NCBI GenBank assembly: GCA_005768725.1
Contig: VAFM01000002.1
Coordinates: forward strand, 496,001 to 560,000
DNA: 64,000 nt
Source of the DNA: Blastochloris viridis
Lineage (GTDB): Bacteria; Pseudomonadota; Alphaproteobacteria; UBA2136; UBA6156
Direction of reading: 5' to 3'
The translations under genes and the position numbers were made by a program. This document shows positions 8,624 through 16,725 of this stretch, in pieces. How positions within the stretch are numbered: position 1 is the stretch's first letter; the number at the start of each line of letters is the position of its first letter. Under the pieces are notes generated by a model, which saw only the letters and a program-made list of their open reading frames with translations, did no database searches and was not told where the DNA came from.

Positions 8624-9145
8624 TTAGTTGCTTTCCTTAGCCTTAGGATCCGGGCAAACCGCATTAGGCTGAATGCGGGTTTCGCTAGTCACGGTCGTGA
8701 TCAACAGAGCCGTACCGGGCTTGAATTGGCACATTTTACCAACCTGAGCCGAGTTGCGGGTCTTCTTCCCTATTTTGTAGGCGATCGACACACCATCAAC
8801 CAGCACCTTGTCGCTGACCAGAGAGCCAGCACCTACACCAACGGCACCACCCACAGCACCGCCAGCAAGCGTGCCACGGCCACTGTCCAGAGCATTACCG
8901 GTAATCCCACCGGCCAGAGCACCCAGCACACCACCGATAATCTGGGCATTTTGCTTAGCCTTCATATTGTCAACCTGAACACGCGCCGGGAAAACACCTA
9001 AAATATCAACAGTAACAACATCCTGCTGGGTATTAACTTGGTCAGCTGTGTAAACATTGCTGGCATATTCTTCACCGGTTGCAGCGCAACCTGCAGCCAG
9101 AAGAGCCGCCATCAGGCTGGCAAGAGTGGGGGACATACGAATCAT
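8624..9145 (-). CDS. Glycine-zipper lipoprotein (SlyB-like)
   Basis: A 173-residue lipoprotein. Starting at the ATG at 9145 (AAGGAG about 8 bases upstream) gives a lipoprotein signal ending in the lipobox LAAGC. The centre (about residues 65-110) is a glycine zipper, IIGGVLGALAGGITGNALD and GGAVGGAVGVGAG, as in SlyB/Pcp/OmpA-associated 17-kDa antigens. The rest lacks enzyme motifs. Likely inserted in or attached to the outer membrane with a structural or envelope-stability role. First gene of a two-gene operon with the coiled-coil protein. Confidence 0.8.
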   Translation of the reverse strand: MIRMSPTLASLMAALLAAGCAATGEEYASNVYTADQVNTQQDVVTVDILGVFPARVQVDNMKAKQNAQIIGGVLGALAGGITGNALDSGRGTLAGGAVGGAVGVGAGSLVSDKVLVDGVSIAYKIGKKTRNSAQVGKMCQFKPGTALLITTVTSETRIQPNAVCPDPKAKESN

Positions 9146-9277
9146 GGGGGGAATCTCCTTCATTTAGTCAAAGTCGTAGTAAGGTGTCATACCAAGCCAA
9201 ACGTAACGGTACAAGCATGTCGCTTAAATAATGACTTTATTCTTATTTGTAATATCTTATGTCTAATAGTTAAGTAA

Positions 9278-9320
9278 ACCACCCACATCAGCGTCTTCCT
9301 CCAGAATATCTGGAAAAGCT
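9278..9320 (+). pseudogene. Relic of a second esterase C-terminus
   Basis: The bases read HISVFLQNIWKS-stop in one frame, nearly identical to HISVFLQNIW at the C-terminus of the esterase at 7389-8084. About 28 of 33 bases agree with 8024-8056 and most differences are in third positions. No start or upstream coding sequence precedes it: the left side is AT-rich. I infer the remnant of a duplicated or rearranged esterase gene. Too short to be functional. Confidence 0.6.
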
Positions 9321-9327
9321 GACAAAA

Positions 9328-9351
9328 AAGCCCCGCATAACTGCGGGGCTT
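9328..9351 (-). terminator. Intrinsic terminator, leftward
   Basis: AAGCCCCGCA / TGCGGGGCTT hairpin; on the minus strand it is followed by TTTTTT, so it best serves the leftward gene at 9374-9886. Confidence 0.8.
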
Positions 9352-9373
9352 GTCGTCAACAATCTAACTCACA

Positions 9374-9886
9374 TCAGGTATCTTCTTTGAAGTCGAACAC
9401 GATGCGCGGTTTCATCTTCCACTGGCGCTTGGGCTTCCAGAACGGCAGAAACTTGTCCTCAGGCGCCCGCCACACCAGCCGATAGGCCAGAAGACCTGCC
9501 ACCTGCGGATGCATTTTTTCATAGAACGCGGTGAGATGCGTCCTAAGCCCCGTCGCGAGCAGAACATCGAACAGATGATCCATGCCCACCAAGGTGGAAT
9601 GCTCCAGTTGGGTTCGATCGTCCTTTGCTGTCAGGATGGTCACTAGCTTGTTTCCCGTCTGCATGGCAAAGGTGGGGTCTTCCTCGGCGTTGCCGGCAGT
9701 AAAGTAGTCCTTCAGCAGCAAGTGGTCAGGCTCATCGGCCAGCTGCATCCTCTTCCGGGGCAGGGCCTGGCACTCCCACCCCTGAGGGTGCAGAAACAGG
9801 TGGACACGTTCGATATCCTCTTCCCACTGGGTATTCGGCATCTGTTTATCAAGGGACAAAACCCCGAAATCAATACGAAACGTCAT
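9374..9886 (-). CDS. Hypothetical protein
   Basis: A 170-residue soluble protein with no signal peptide or membrane helix. The ATG at 9886 is chosen because GGGAGAG lies 7 bases upstream; a Met seven codons earlier has no such site. The C-terminus is rich in Trp, Lys and Arg (FLPFWKPKRQWKMKPR). I recognise no family. Single gene with its own terminator. Confidence 0.65.
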   Translation of the reverse strand: MTFRIDFGVLSLDKQMPNTQWEEDIERVHLFLHPQGWECQALPRKRMQLADEPDHLLLKDYFTAGNAEEDPTFAMQTGNKLVTILTAKDDRTQLEHSTLVGMDHLFDVLLATGLRTHLTAFYEKMHPQVAGLLAYRLVWRAPEDKFLPFWKPKRQWKMKPRIVFDFKEDT

Positions 9887-10065
9887 GGAATCTCTCCCAA
9901 ATATCAAAACGTCCGGATGACGTTCTTTCGCCCACCCTCATACTGCATACAAAATTAATACGCAAGATTGATATTCCCCTCCACCTATGGCACAACACCG
10001 TATACCGCTACAAGGCATCTCGCCCGCACCATCCTTCCCGTTATGTTTGATAAGGAAACCCTGCC

Positions 10066-10560
10066 ATGCAGCACATCCTACTTCTCAGCTCCACCCGGCA
10101 GCGCGAAGCCAATCTGATGGAACGCCTGTTTGAAGAATACGCCATACACGATGCGCAAGGTCAGCGCCTCAGCGCCCCTTCGATCGTGTTCTGCAATACC
10201 GAAACCAGGGCGCGTGATCTGCTTCTGGCGCTGATGGAATTTGATCTGGTCATCGCCGACGATCTGGACGAAGGCAGTACCATCAACATGTATAAGTTCA
10301 TGCGTGGCCAAGAGCCTCTCGGCGCAGATACCAACTTTCCCTATTACCGGGCCGCCGCACCCAAGATGAAGAACATGAAATTCCAGTTCGTCACCTTGGA
10401 CAACGACGTCTGGATCTACTTCCGATACGCGATCCTCGGCAAAGACCCCAATGCCGCGCTCATCGGTAACCGCAAGGATGTCCCGCTGACGTTCGAACCG
10501 AATACCAGTTATGAGGTTTACAAGAAGCAGCGCACCCTTCTTGCCGAACTTCATCATTAA
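10066..10560 (+). CDS. Hypothetical protein
   Basis: A 164-residue cytoplasmic protein starting at 10066 behind TAAGGAAA. The beginning HILLLSSTRQREANLMERLFEEY followed by a mid-protein ALMEFDLVIADD recalls a receiver-like alpha/beta fold, but the conserved aspartate and lysine of response regulators are not evident. Function unknown. Its terminator faces that of ftsK. Confidence 0.65.
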   Translation: MQHILLLSSTRQREANLMERLFEEYAIHDAQGQRLSAPSIVFCNTETRARDLLLALMEFDLVIADDLDEGSTINMYKFMRGQEPLGADTNFPYYRAAAPKMKNMKFQFVTLDNDVWIYFRYAILGKDPNAALIGNRKDVPLTFEPNTSYEVYKKQRTLLAELHH

Positions 10561-10563
10561 TAC

Positions 10564-10596
10564 AAAAACCTCCGCTTTCGGGCGGAGGTTTTTTTA
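10564..10596. terminator. Bidirectional intrinsic terminator
   Basis: AAAAACCTCCGC / GCGGAGGTTTTTTT hairpin between the convergent hypothetical gene and ftsK; A and T runs on both sides. Confidence 0.85.
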
Positions 10597-10611
10597 CCGC
10601 GCACACGGCTG

Positions 10612-13005
10612 TTAGCGACGCGCCAGCACTTCCCGTTTACCCACATGATTCGGTGCCGAGATCAACCCCTCACTCTCCATCCGGTCGATCAGGTCCGCTG
10701 CGCGGTTGTACCCGATCTTTAGGCTGCGCTGCAAAAAGCTGGTGCTGGCCTTGTTCTCGCGGGAGATAATATCCACGGCCTGACCGTACAGATCGCCCTC
10801 TTCGCCATCCTCACCCTCTTCCCCGGCAGCTGCGGCGGCCTTGGCTTCCTTGCTGCCTGGCACCAGGGCGGCACCGGCCTTGAACACGTCTTCCACATAG
10901 CTCGGTTCAGCCTGACTCTTCAGGTATTGCGCCACCTTGGTGCACTCGTCTTCACTTACAAACGCCCCGTGGCAACGCTGCAGGGTATTGCTGCCGTTGG
11001 CCAGGTGCAACATGTCACCTTTACCCAGCAGAGCTTCGGCCCCCATGCTGTCCAGCACGGTACGGCTATCGATTTTCGAAGCTACACTGAATGAAATACG
11101 CGTCGGGATGTTGGCCTTAATCAGACCGGTCACCACATCCACGCTCGGGCGCTGGGTCGCTACCAGCAGGTGAATGCCCGAGGCACGCGCCATCTGGGTC
11201 AGACGGGCGATGGAGAATTCCACAGCCTTACCGGCCACCATCATCAGGTCGGCTAGCTCATCGATCACCACGACAATATACGGCATCGGCTTGGTCGCCA
11301 GCGGCTGCTCTTCATGGCGCGGCTGGCCGGTGTTCAGGTCAAAACCGACCTGCACCAGCTTGGTCGGCACGCGGCCTTCAGCCTGCATGGTCGCAAACTT
11401 TTCATTAAACCCGACAATATTCTTCACACCGATCTCGCTCATCAGGCGGTAGCGGTTTTCCATTTCCTTCACTACCCAGTTCAGCGCGGCAGCCGCCTTG
11501 TTGGGGTCGGTAATCACCGGTGTCAGCAGGTGCGGAATATCATTGTAGATGCTCAGTTCCAGCATCTTCGGGTCGATCATCACAAAGCGCAGCTGATCGG
11601 GCGTCAGGCGGTAGAGCAGGCTCAGAATAAACGCGTTGATCGCCACCGACTTACCGGAACCGGTAGTACCGGCGATCAGGCTGTGCGGCATCTTGGCGAT
11701 GTCGGTGTACACCGGCTGACCAGTGGTATCCACACCCAGCGCCACCACAAGGCCTCCGGCATCATGCTCAAACTCATCGGTATCCAGCAGTTCTTTCAAA
11801 CCAAGGAACTGGCGCTCACGGTTCGGAACCTCGATCCCCAGCACGTTCTTTCCCGGAATAGTGGTGATACGGATGCTCAGCGCGCTCATCGCACGGGCAA
11901 GGTCATCCTGCAGGTTCAAAATCTGGCTGGTCTTCACACCTGCGGCAGGCTCCAGCTCGTAAATGGTGATCACCGGACCCGGGCGGATATTGGTCACGGT
12001 GCCTTCCACGTTAAAATTACGCAGCTCGGCTTCAATGCGGCGGGCATTCTGCTCCAGCGCCTGTTCGCTCTCGCCACCCTTGCGCGGCTTCGGCTCATTC
12101 AGCAGGTCAAGGGGCGGCAGGCTGAAGTCGCCATCCTCGGCCAGCGGCAGACTGGCCTGCACCACGGCATGTTCGCGGCGGGCCGGGCGCGGCGCTTCCT
12201 CGTCACGCACAACCACAGGGCGCGGACGCTTCGGCACCGGATGGCTCAGCGGCAGGTCAAACTGTTCAGGTACGGCGGCGCGCAGACGTGCGTTCCAGCG
12301 CAGCAATTGGGTACCCATGATGCACCCTACCTTGTACAGCCACACACAGGTGGCGCGCACATCGGCCAGGGTCCAGCCGGTAAACCACAGAATACTCAGC
12401 GCCAGCACCGCTGCCATCAGCATGGTGCCACCCACGGTGCCCAGCAGCGGCAGCACTAGGCTCGCCATCAGCTTGCCCAGCAGGCCGCCACCGCCGATGC
12501 CGGTCGCACCGATTTCCGCCACAGTCGCAATCCCGCGTTGCATATTGGGCCAGCTCGGCAGGGGGTCAAACACGTACAGCAGCACACCCAGGCTCAGCAG
12601 CATCATCGGCAGAGTCACGATCTGCAGGCTGAAGCTCGGCGAGTCTTCACGGTGGGTTAATAAATTATAGGCATGGAAGCACAGCCACCCGACCCACACG
12701 AAGGCACCCAGCCCGAAGGTCGTCAGCAACACATCCGAAAGATACGCCCCCACCGTACCGCCCCAGTTCAGTACGGCACCACCGGGACCGGAGTAACTGA
12801 AGCTCGGATCAGTCGGCGCAAAGGTCACCAGCGAAAGCAGCAGGTATGCTGCCGCCACCACCAACAGTACCCCTACGCCTTCGGCAAAGCGTTCGGCAAT
12901 CAGGCTGCGACGCACGGCCTGACGCGCGCCCTGCGGGGCACGGACAGAGCCACGCCCCAGAGCATTGCTGGGTCGGCTGGACGAGCGGTTGGACGGTGCG
13001 GCCAT
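10612..13005 (-). CDS. ftsK: DNA translocase FtsK
   Basis: A 797-residue septal DNA pump that clears and aligns chromosome termini during division. Four hydrophobic segments fall within residues 40-215, a Pro/Arg-rich linker covers about 250-300, then the motor: alpha domain around 320-400, Walker A GTTGSGKS at 446-453, Walker B VVVIDELADLMM, and the C-terminal winged-helix gamma domain (SLKIGYNRAADLIDRMES) that reads KOPS sites. The linker is short, as usual in alphaproteobacteria. Starts at 13005 ahead of a 334-base gap. No neighbouring operon partner. Confidence 0.96.
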   Translation of the reverse strand: MAAPSNRSSSRPSNALGRGSVRAPQGARQAVRRSLIAERFAEGVGVLLVVAAAYLLLSLVTFAPTDPSFSYSGPGGAVLNWGGTVGAYLSDVLLTTFGLGAFVWVGWLCFHAYNLLTHREDSPSFSLQIVTLPMMLLSLGVLLYVFDPLPSWPNMQRGIATVAEIGATGIGGGGLLGKLMASLVLPLLGTVGGTMLMAAVLALSILWFTGWTLADVRATCVWLYKVGCIMGTQLLRWNARLRAAVPEQFDLPLSHPVPKRPRPVVVRDEEAPRPARREHAVVQASLPLAEDGDFSLPPLDLLNEPKPRKGGESEQALEQNARRIEAELRNFNVEGTVTNIRPGPVITIYELEPAAGVKTSQILNLQDDLARAMSALSIRITTIPGKNVLGIEVPNRERQFLGLKELLDTDEFEHDAGGLVVALGVDTTGQPVYTDIAKMPHSLIAGTTGSGKSVAINAFILSLLYRLTPDQLRFVMIDPKMLELSIYNDIPHLLTPVITDPNKAAAALNWVVKEMENRYRLMSEIGVKNIVGFNEKFATMQAEGRVPTKLVQVGFDLNTGQPRHEEQPLATKPMPYIVVVIDELADLMMVAGKAVEFSIARLTQMARASGIHLLVATQRPSVDVVTGLIKANIPTRISFSVASKIDSRTVLDSMGAEALLGKGDMLHLANGSNTLQRCHGAFVSEDECTKVAQYLKSQAEPSYVEDVFKAGAALVPGSKEAKAAAAAGEEGEDGEEGDLYGQAVDIISRENKASTSFLQRSLKIGYNRAADLIDRMESEGLISAPNHVGKREVLARR

Positions 13006-13339
13006 AAGGTAGTCTCCTGCAGTTCCCGCATCCGGGCCGCGTTTTTTATTGCTGGTGTTAAGTCAGCCGGATGCGTAAGGGGTTTCCACGGCACTCTCGT
13101 ACGCCGAGAGCACGTTCTCATCTGGCAGTATGGCCGCAAAAGGGGTGCCAAGGCCATCACCCCGAACGCAGCAAAGCCTCTCCCGCTCAAGCTTTCAGCA
13201 CCCCCTGTCGCGCACATGCAACATTTAAGTAGGCACTTACTCACTTCTGCTGTTTTGACAGGCACACACCCCCTCCAAAGCGTAATTTTGCACACACGTC
13301 TTGACGTTAAACACCCCCTCGCCTAAAACCGCAGCCAGT
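13006..13339. other. Intergenic region between ftsK and tRNA-Thr
   Basis: 334 bases without a credible gene. It must hold the ftsK promoter (leftward) and holds the tRNA promoter at its right end. Open frames here show no homology and run antisense through ftsK. Confidence 0.7.
13301..13329 (+). promoter_or_regulatory. Sigma-70-type promoter of tRNA-Thr
   Basis: TTGACG (13301-13306), 17-base spacer, TAAAAC (13324-13329), then 10 bases to the tRNA 5' end: a near-consensus arrangement. Confidence 0.75.
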
Positions 13340-13415
13340 GCTGGTGTAGCTCAGTTGGTAGAGCGGCGCATTCGTAATGCGTAGGTCGAGTGTTCGAGTC
13401 ACTTCTCCAGCACCA
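13340..13415 (+). tRNA. tRNA-Thr (anticodon CGU)
   Basis: A 76-base cloverleaf with encoded CCA. The D-arm has AGCTCAGTTGGTAGAGC, the anticodon stem GCGCA/TGCGT encloses TTCGTAA giving anticodon CGT at 13373-13375 (reads ACG), and the T-arm is GAGTG-TTCGAGT-CACTT. The acceptor GCTGGTG pairs with CTCCAGC except for one T-T opposition at the sixth pair, which is unusual but tolerable. Confidence 0.95.
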
Positions 13416-13545
13416 TTTTCTATTCACTCTCCTCCCCCAGATAAAAAAGTATGCGGTAGCGCAGGGAATTCTCACCCCACCGCGTTTAAGCAGTGACAGG
13501 GCAGTAAAACCAGCCCAGATTTAACCGAAACGGAGAACCCCACTC

Positions 13546-13956
13546 ATGACCAACCGCGAAATGTTCCTCTTGGCAACCAGCATCCTGTTTGCCTCCACCA
13601 CCCTCGGTATCGCTTTGCAAGGCGTACTGCACAAGGGTCACCACCATAAGGGCCCGCACGACCGCCCCGGCTTCGAACGCCGCTTCGATGGCCACGGCCC
13701 GCGTGCCGACCGCGACCGCAAGCGCCCGGATTTCTTTGCCATGGGCGACACCAACAAGGATGGCGTGATCACCAAGGACGAAATGATCGCCAAGCAAACC
13801 GCCCGCCTCGATGAATTCTTCGCCACGGTCGACACCGACAAGGACGGCAAGCTGACCCGCGAAGAAATGGAAAAAGGCCGTAAGCTGATGCGTGAAAAGA
13901 TGAAGGCACGCTTCGAGGCGGAACGTGATGCCGCCAAGGACGCCGCAACCAAATAA
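13546..13956 (+). CDS. EF-hand calcium-binding exported protein
   Basis: A 136-residue protein with a hydrophobic N-terminal segment (about 5-26, signal peptide or anchor), a His/Arg-rich stretch (HKGHHHKGPHDRPG), and two canonical EF-hand loops: DTNKDGVITKDE and DTDKDGKLTREE, both with ligands at positions 1, 3, 5 and 12. The C-terminus is a charged helix. It probably senses or buffers Ca2+ in the periplasm. ACGGAG precedes the ATG. It leads a tight three-gene cluster with a sigma factor and a one-pass membrane protein, suggesting a Ca2+-linked signalling unit. Confidence 0.85.
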   Translation: MTNREMFLLATSILFASTTLGIALQGVLHKGHHHKGPHDRPGFERRFDGHGPRADRDRKRPDFFAMGDTNKDGVITKDEMIAKQTARLDEFFATVDTDKDGKLTREEMEKGRKLMREKMKARFEAERDAAKDAATK

Positions 13957-13973
13957 CAGCTGACGCGCTCCCG

Positions 13974-14543
13974 ATGAACCTCAACGATAAGAACGCCGAA
14001 CTCACGGCGCTGATGGAGCAGACCGCTGGTGGAAGTCAGAACGCCTTCCGCCAGCTGGCGCGCCAGCTTGGGCCGCGTATGCACGGTCTGGCCGCCCGTC
14101 TGGTCGGCGGCAATGCCGCGCAGGCCGAAGATATTGCCCAGGAAGCCCTGATCAAACTCTGGCAGCAGGCGCCCAAATGGCAATCCGGCGGCTCGGTCTC
14201 GGCCTTTGCCAGCCGGCTGGTTTATACCACGGCAATGGACCACCACCGCCGCACGCACGTGACGGCCTCGTTGGACGAAACCGCGATGGAGATTCCGGAA
14301 CCGGAAACCGTCACCTCAAGTATCGCCCAGAAGCAGACCCGCCACCTGCTGCTCGGTGCCATGGCCCAATTGCCTGAACGCCAGCAACAGGCCGTGACCC
14401 TCGCCTACTTTCACGAGTACCGCGCGCAGGATATAGCCTCGGCGCTGGGTACGACAGAGAAAGCGGTCGAAAGTCTGCTGGTCCGCGCCCGCAAATCGCT
14501 GGCCGAGCTGCTGCCCGCATCGTTAAGCCCAACCGTCCATTAA
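13974..14543 (+). CDS. ECF-type RNA polymerase sigma factor
   Basis: A 189-residue group-4 sigma factor. Region 2 is at about residues 20-90 with AEDIAQEALIKLWQQ and the DNA-melting stretch FASRLVYTTAMDHHRR; region 4 is at about 125-175 with LPERQQQAVTLAYFHEY and the helix-turn-helix ending VESLLVRARKSL. It would direct RNA polymerase to a small regulon. It starts 17 bases after the EF-hand gene and is followed 12 bases later by a one-pass membrane protein that may be its anti-sigma factor. Confidence 0.9.
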   Translation: MNLNDKNAELTALMEQTAGGSQNAFRQLARQLGPRMHGLAARLVGGNAAQAEDIAQEALIKLWQQAPKWQSGGSVSAFASRLVYTTAMDHHRRTHVTASLDETAMEIPEPETVTSSIAQKQTRHLLLGAMAQLPERQQQAVTLAYFHEYRAQDIASALGTTEKAVESLLVRARKSLAELLPASLSPTVH

Positions 14544-14555
14544 CAAGGAGAACGC

Positions 14556-14882
14556 ATGATGAAACCGCAAGCCCCTCGTCTCCCGGAAGCCACCTTCCAG
14601 GCATTAAGTAACGCCAAGCTGGAAGCCATGATCGACATCGCCCTCAGCCACCCGCAGGAGACTTCCACCCCGCGCAGCGGCAAGGTCATTGCCTTCCCGC
14701 AGCACCGCACGTTCTTCCAGAACATGGCCTACAGCGGCGGCCTGGCCACCATGGCAGCCTCCATTGTGCTGGCCTTCGTACTGATGCCCGACAGCACGAC
14801 CACCGCTGTCACCGCGTCCCTCGACACCAGCTCCAGTGCCGATGTCAGCGACATGCTGCTGTACGACACTTTCGGCGCGTAA
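14556..14882 (+). CDS. Single-pass membrane protein, possible anti-sigma factor
   Basis: A 108-residue protein: a cytoplasmic part of about 55 residues, one membrane helix near 59-79 (SGGLATMAASIVLAFVLMP), and a short Ser/Thr/Asp-rich periplasmic tail. No canonical zinc anti-sigma motif (HxxxCxxC) is present. Position directly after an ECF sigma gene, with AAGGAG before the ATG, is the main argument for an anti-sigma role. The periplasmic tail could face the EF-hand protein of the same operon. Confidence 0.75.
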   Translation: MMKPQAPRLPEATFQALSNAKLEAMIDIALSHPQETSTPRSGKVIAFPQHRTFFQNMAYSGGLATMAASIVLAFVLMPDSTTTAVTASLDTSSSADVSDMLLYDTFGA

Positions 14883-14894
14883 AACCCCGCCCTG

Positions 14895-14920
14895 AAAAAC
14901 GCCTCTTCCGAGGCGTTTTT
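14895..14920 (+). terminator. Intrinsic terminator of the EF-hand/sigma operon
   Basis: AAAAACGCCTC / GAGGCGTTTTT hairpin 13 bases after the last stop. Confidence 0.85.
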
Positions 14921-15009
14921 CAGCTTCCATCCTCTCAATTTATAAATTGTATTCATTTCGTTACGAACATCCCTTGCAAAATCCTGCAAGGCCCCTTAAT
15001 ACATCGAGA

Positions 15010-16392
15010 ATGGAAACGAAACTCAGCGCCTTCAAGGCTTATGACATCCGCGGCAAAATGCCGACCGAACTCAACCCGACCATGGCCTACCATATCGGCC
15101 GCGGCTTGGCCCACACCACCGGTGCCAAAACCGCCATTCTGGGTATGGACAGCCGCCTCAGTTCCCCCGAACTGCTCCGCGCCGTCGCCGCCGGTCTGGC
15201 TGCCGAAGGCGTGCAATGCCGCTCGCTCGGTCTCTGCGGTACCGAAGAGGTCTACCACGCCGCTGGCGCAGGCAATGCCGACATCGGCATCATGGTCACT
15301 GCCAGCCACAACCCGATGGAATACAACGGCATGAAGTTCGTCAAACGGGGCGGCCTGCCGTTCAGCCCGACCGAAGACCTCGGCCCGATCGAAGAATTCA
15401 CCCGCGCCAATATGTCGGCAGGCGCACCGGAGACCTTCCCGGAGGTCCCGACCGTGTCCTTCCGTGACGATTACGTGAAGCACCTGCTGCAATTCATCGA
15501 CGTGAAGTCCATTCCGGCCCAGACTATTGTTATCAATGCCGGTAACGGTGCCGCTGGCCCCACCGCCGATGCGATTCTCAAGCACCTGCCGCAGCTCAAC
15601 ATCATCCGCCTGCACCACGCGCCGGATGGCACCTTCCCCAACGGCATTCCCAACCCGCTGCTGCCGGAAAACCGTGTCAGCACCATCGAAGCCGTGAAAG
15701 AACACGGCGCAGCCTTGGGTATCGCCTGGGATGGCGACTTCGACCGCTGCTTCCTCTACGACGACAGCGGCGCCTTCGTCAGCAACTACTACCTCTCCGG
15801 CCTGCTGGCCCAGAGCATGCTGGCCAAATACCCCGGCAGCACGATCGTGCACGACCCGCGCCTGTACTGGGATACCGAGGTCAGCGTCCGCGCTGCGGGC
15901 GGTACGCCGGTCATCGCCAAGGTCGGCCACAGCAATATTAAGCCCGCCATGCGCCAGCACAACTCCCCGTTCGCAGGCGAAGTCTCCGGCCACTTCTATT
16001 TCCGCGACTTCTTCTTCTGCGACACCGGCATGCTGCCCTGGCTGTTAACCCTCCAATACCTCGGCCAGAAGAACCAGACGTTGGCCCAGGCCATCACCGA
16101 CCGCGCGCTGACCACCCCCGCCTCCGAAGAGATCAACTTCCAGACCCCGGTTCCGGCCAAGGACTTCCTCGAGATGATCAAGGCCGCCCTGCCGACCGAC
16201 GGCGAGGTCACCAATGTCGATGGCGTCAGCGTCGCGATGCCGGACTGGCGCGCCAACATCCGTGCCAGCAATACCGAGCCGCTGCTGCGCCTGAACGTCG
16301 AAGCCCGCAATGCCGAGGCCCTGCAGACCCAGCTCGACAGCCTCACCAGCCTGATCGAATCCAACGGCGCCCACATCGCCGGCGGCCACTAG
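15010..16392 (+). CDS. Phosphomannomutase/phosphoglucomutase
   Basis: A 460-residue alpha-D-phosphohexomutase that would interconvert Man-1-P/Man-6-P and possibly Glc-1-P/Glc-6-P, feeding GDP-mannose and surface glycans. Motifs in order: FKAYDIRGKMP at the N-terminus, the phosphoserine loop TASHNPMEYNG, the Mg2+ loop DGDFDRC, the sugar loop GEVSGHFYF and the phosphate loop RASNTEPLLRLN. The Met at 15010 begins exactly where homology begins; the extra 21 residues from 14947 are rejected. A hairpin (CTTGCA / TGCAAG) lies just before the start. Symbol left open because CpsG/ManB/AlgC types cannot be told apart here. Confidence 0.92.
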   Translation: METKLSAFKAYDIRGKMPTELNPTMAYHIGRGLAHTTGAKTAILGMDSRLSSPELLRAVAAGLAAEGVQCRSLGLCGTEEVYHAAGAGNADIGIMVTASHNPMEYNGMKFVKRGGLPFSPTEDLGPIEEFTRANMSAGAPETFPEVPTVSFRDDYVKHLLQFIDVKSIPAQTIVINAGNGAAGPTADAILKHLPQLNIIRLHHAPDGTFPNGIPNPLLPENRVSTIEAVKEHGAALGIAWDGDFDRCFLYDDSGAFVSNYYLSGLLAQSMLAKYPGSTIVHDPRLYWDTEVSVRAAGGTPVIAKVGHSNIKPAMRQHNSPFAGEVSGHFYFRDFFFCDTGMLPWLLTLQYLGQKNQTLAQAITDRALTTPASEEINFQTPVPAKDFLEMIKAALPTDGEVTNVDGVSVAMPDWRANIRASNTEPLLRLNVEARNAEALQTQLDSLTSLIESNGAHIAGGH

Positions 16393-16415
16393 GAAAAGCA
16401 ACGCATTTTCCATTC

Positions 16416-16440
16416 CGCCCGCCACAAGGCGGGCGTTTAT
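16416..16440 (+). terminator. Intrinsic terminator after the phosphohexomutase
   Basis: CGCCCGCC / GGCGGGCG hairpin followed by TTTATTT. Confidence 0.8.
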
Positions 16441-16450
16441 TTCGGAACTG

Positions 16451-16574
16451 GAATTCGCTGGCAGCGAGGGATTTTTGAGATGTGCGCAGATGCGAGCACC
16501 GTAAGTGTACAAACCAGTACATGCGGAGCGCAGCATCAAGCAAAGCGCAAAAAGCACCGCTGCCAGTAGAATTC
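16451..16574. repeat. Long imperfect palindromic element
   Basis: A 124-base near-symmetric inverted repeat in the gap between the mutase and the BAX-inhibitor gene. Outer arms GAATTC at 16451 and 16569; next CTGGCAGCG (16458-16466) with CGCTGCCAG (16558-16566); then TTTTTG with CAAAAA, GATG with CATC, TGCGC with GCGCA; centre GTAC-AAACCA-GTAC (16507-16520). All arms share one centre near 16513. It could fold into a cruciform or a long RNA hairpin. It carries no gene and may be a non-autonomous repeat element; no second copy is seen in this window. Confidence 0.65.
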
Positions 16575-16622
16575 GTTTCTTACGAACGAAAACTTAATCG
16601 GAACATCCGTGTCGTGTTTTAC

Positions 16623-16650
16623 TTGACCCCCCAACTCAACCTTTTATGAT
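16623..16650 (+). promoter_or_regulatory. Sigma-70-type promoter of the BAX-inhibitor gene
   Basis: TTGACC (16623-16628), 16-base spacer, TATGAT (16645-16650); predicted transcript start about 16657, leaving a leader of about 69 bases. Confidence 0.7.
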
Positions 16651-16656
16651 GAGCCC

Positions 16657-16725
16657 AACAGCTCCGCTTGTCACAATAACCATAAGAGTGACAGGAAACG
16701 CTGCAACCAAAGGAGAAAGACCAAA
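16657..16725 (+). ncRNA. Candidate structured 5' leader (ybhL-leader-like)
   Basis: The leader contains a hairpin TGTCAC (16669-16674) / GTGACA (16688-16693) with a 13-base loop, placed before an A/G-rich ribosome site. Alphaproteobacteria are known to carry a short conserved RNA (ybhL leader) in front of genes of this family; the position fits, but I cannot confirm the consensus. Confidence 0.4.

Larger units (their letters stand above)
16393..16725. other. Intergenic region between phosphohexomutase and BAX-inhibitor gene
   Basis: 333 bases with no gene. Left to right it holds the mutase terminator, the 124-base palindromic element, a sigma-70-type promoter and a short hairpin leader. Confidence 0.75.

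Noticed and set aside
11314..12459. A 381-codon plus-strand frame opposite ftsK
   Set aside because: Antisense to ftsK, His/Gln/Arg-rich shadow.
14940..14975. Possible shared regulator site TTACGAAC near 14960 and 16578
   Set aside because: Only an 8-base match in two places with different surroundings; not enough to call an operator.
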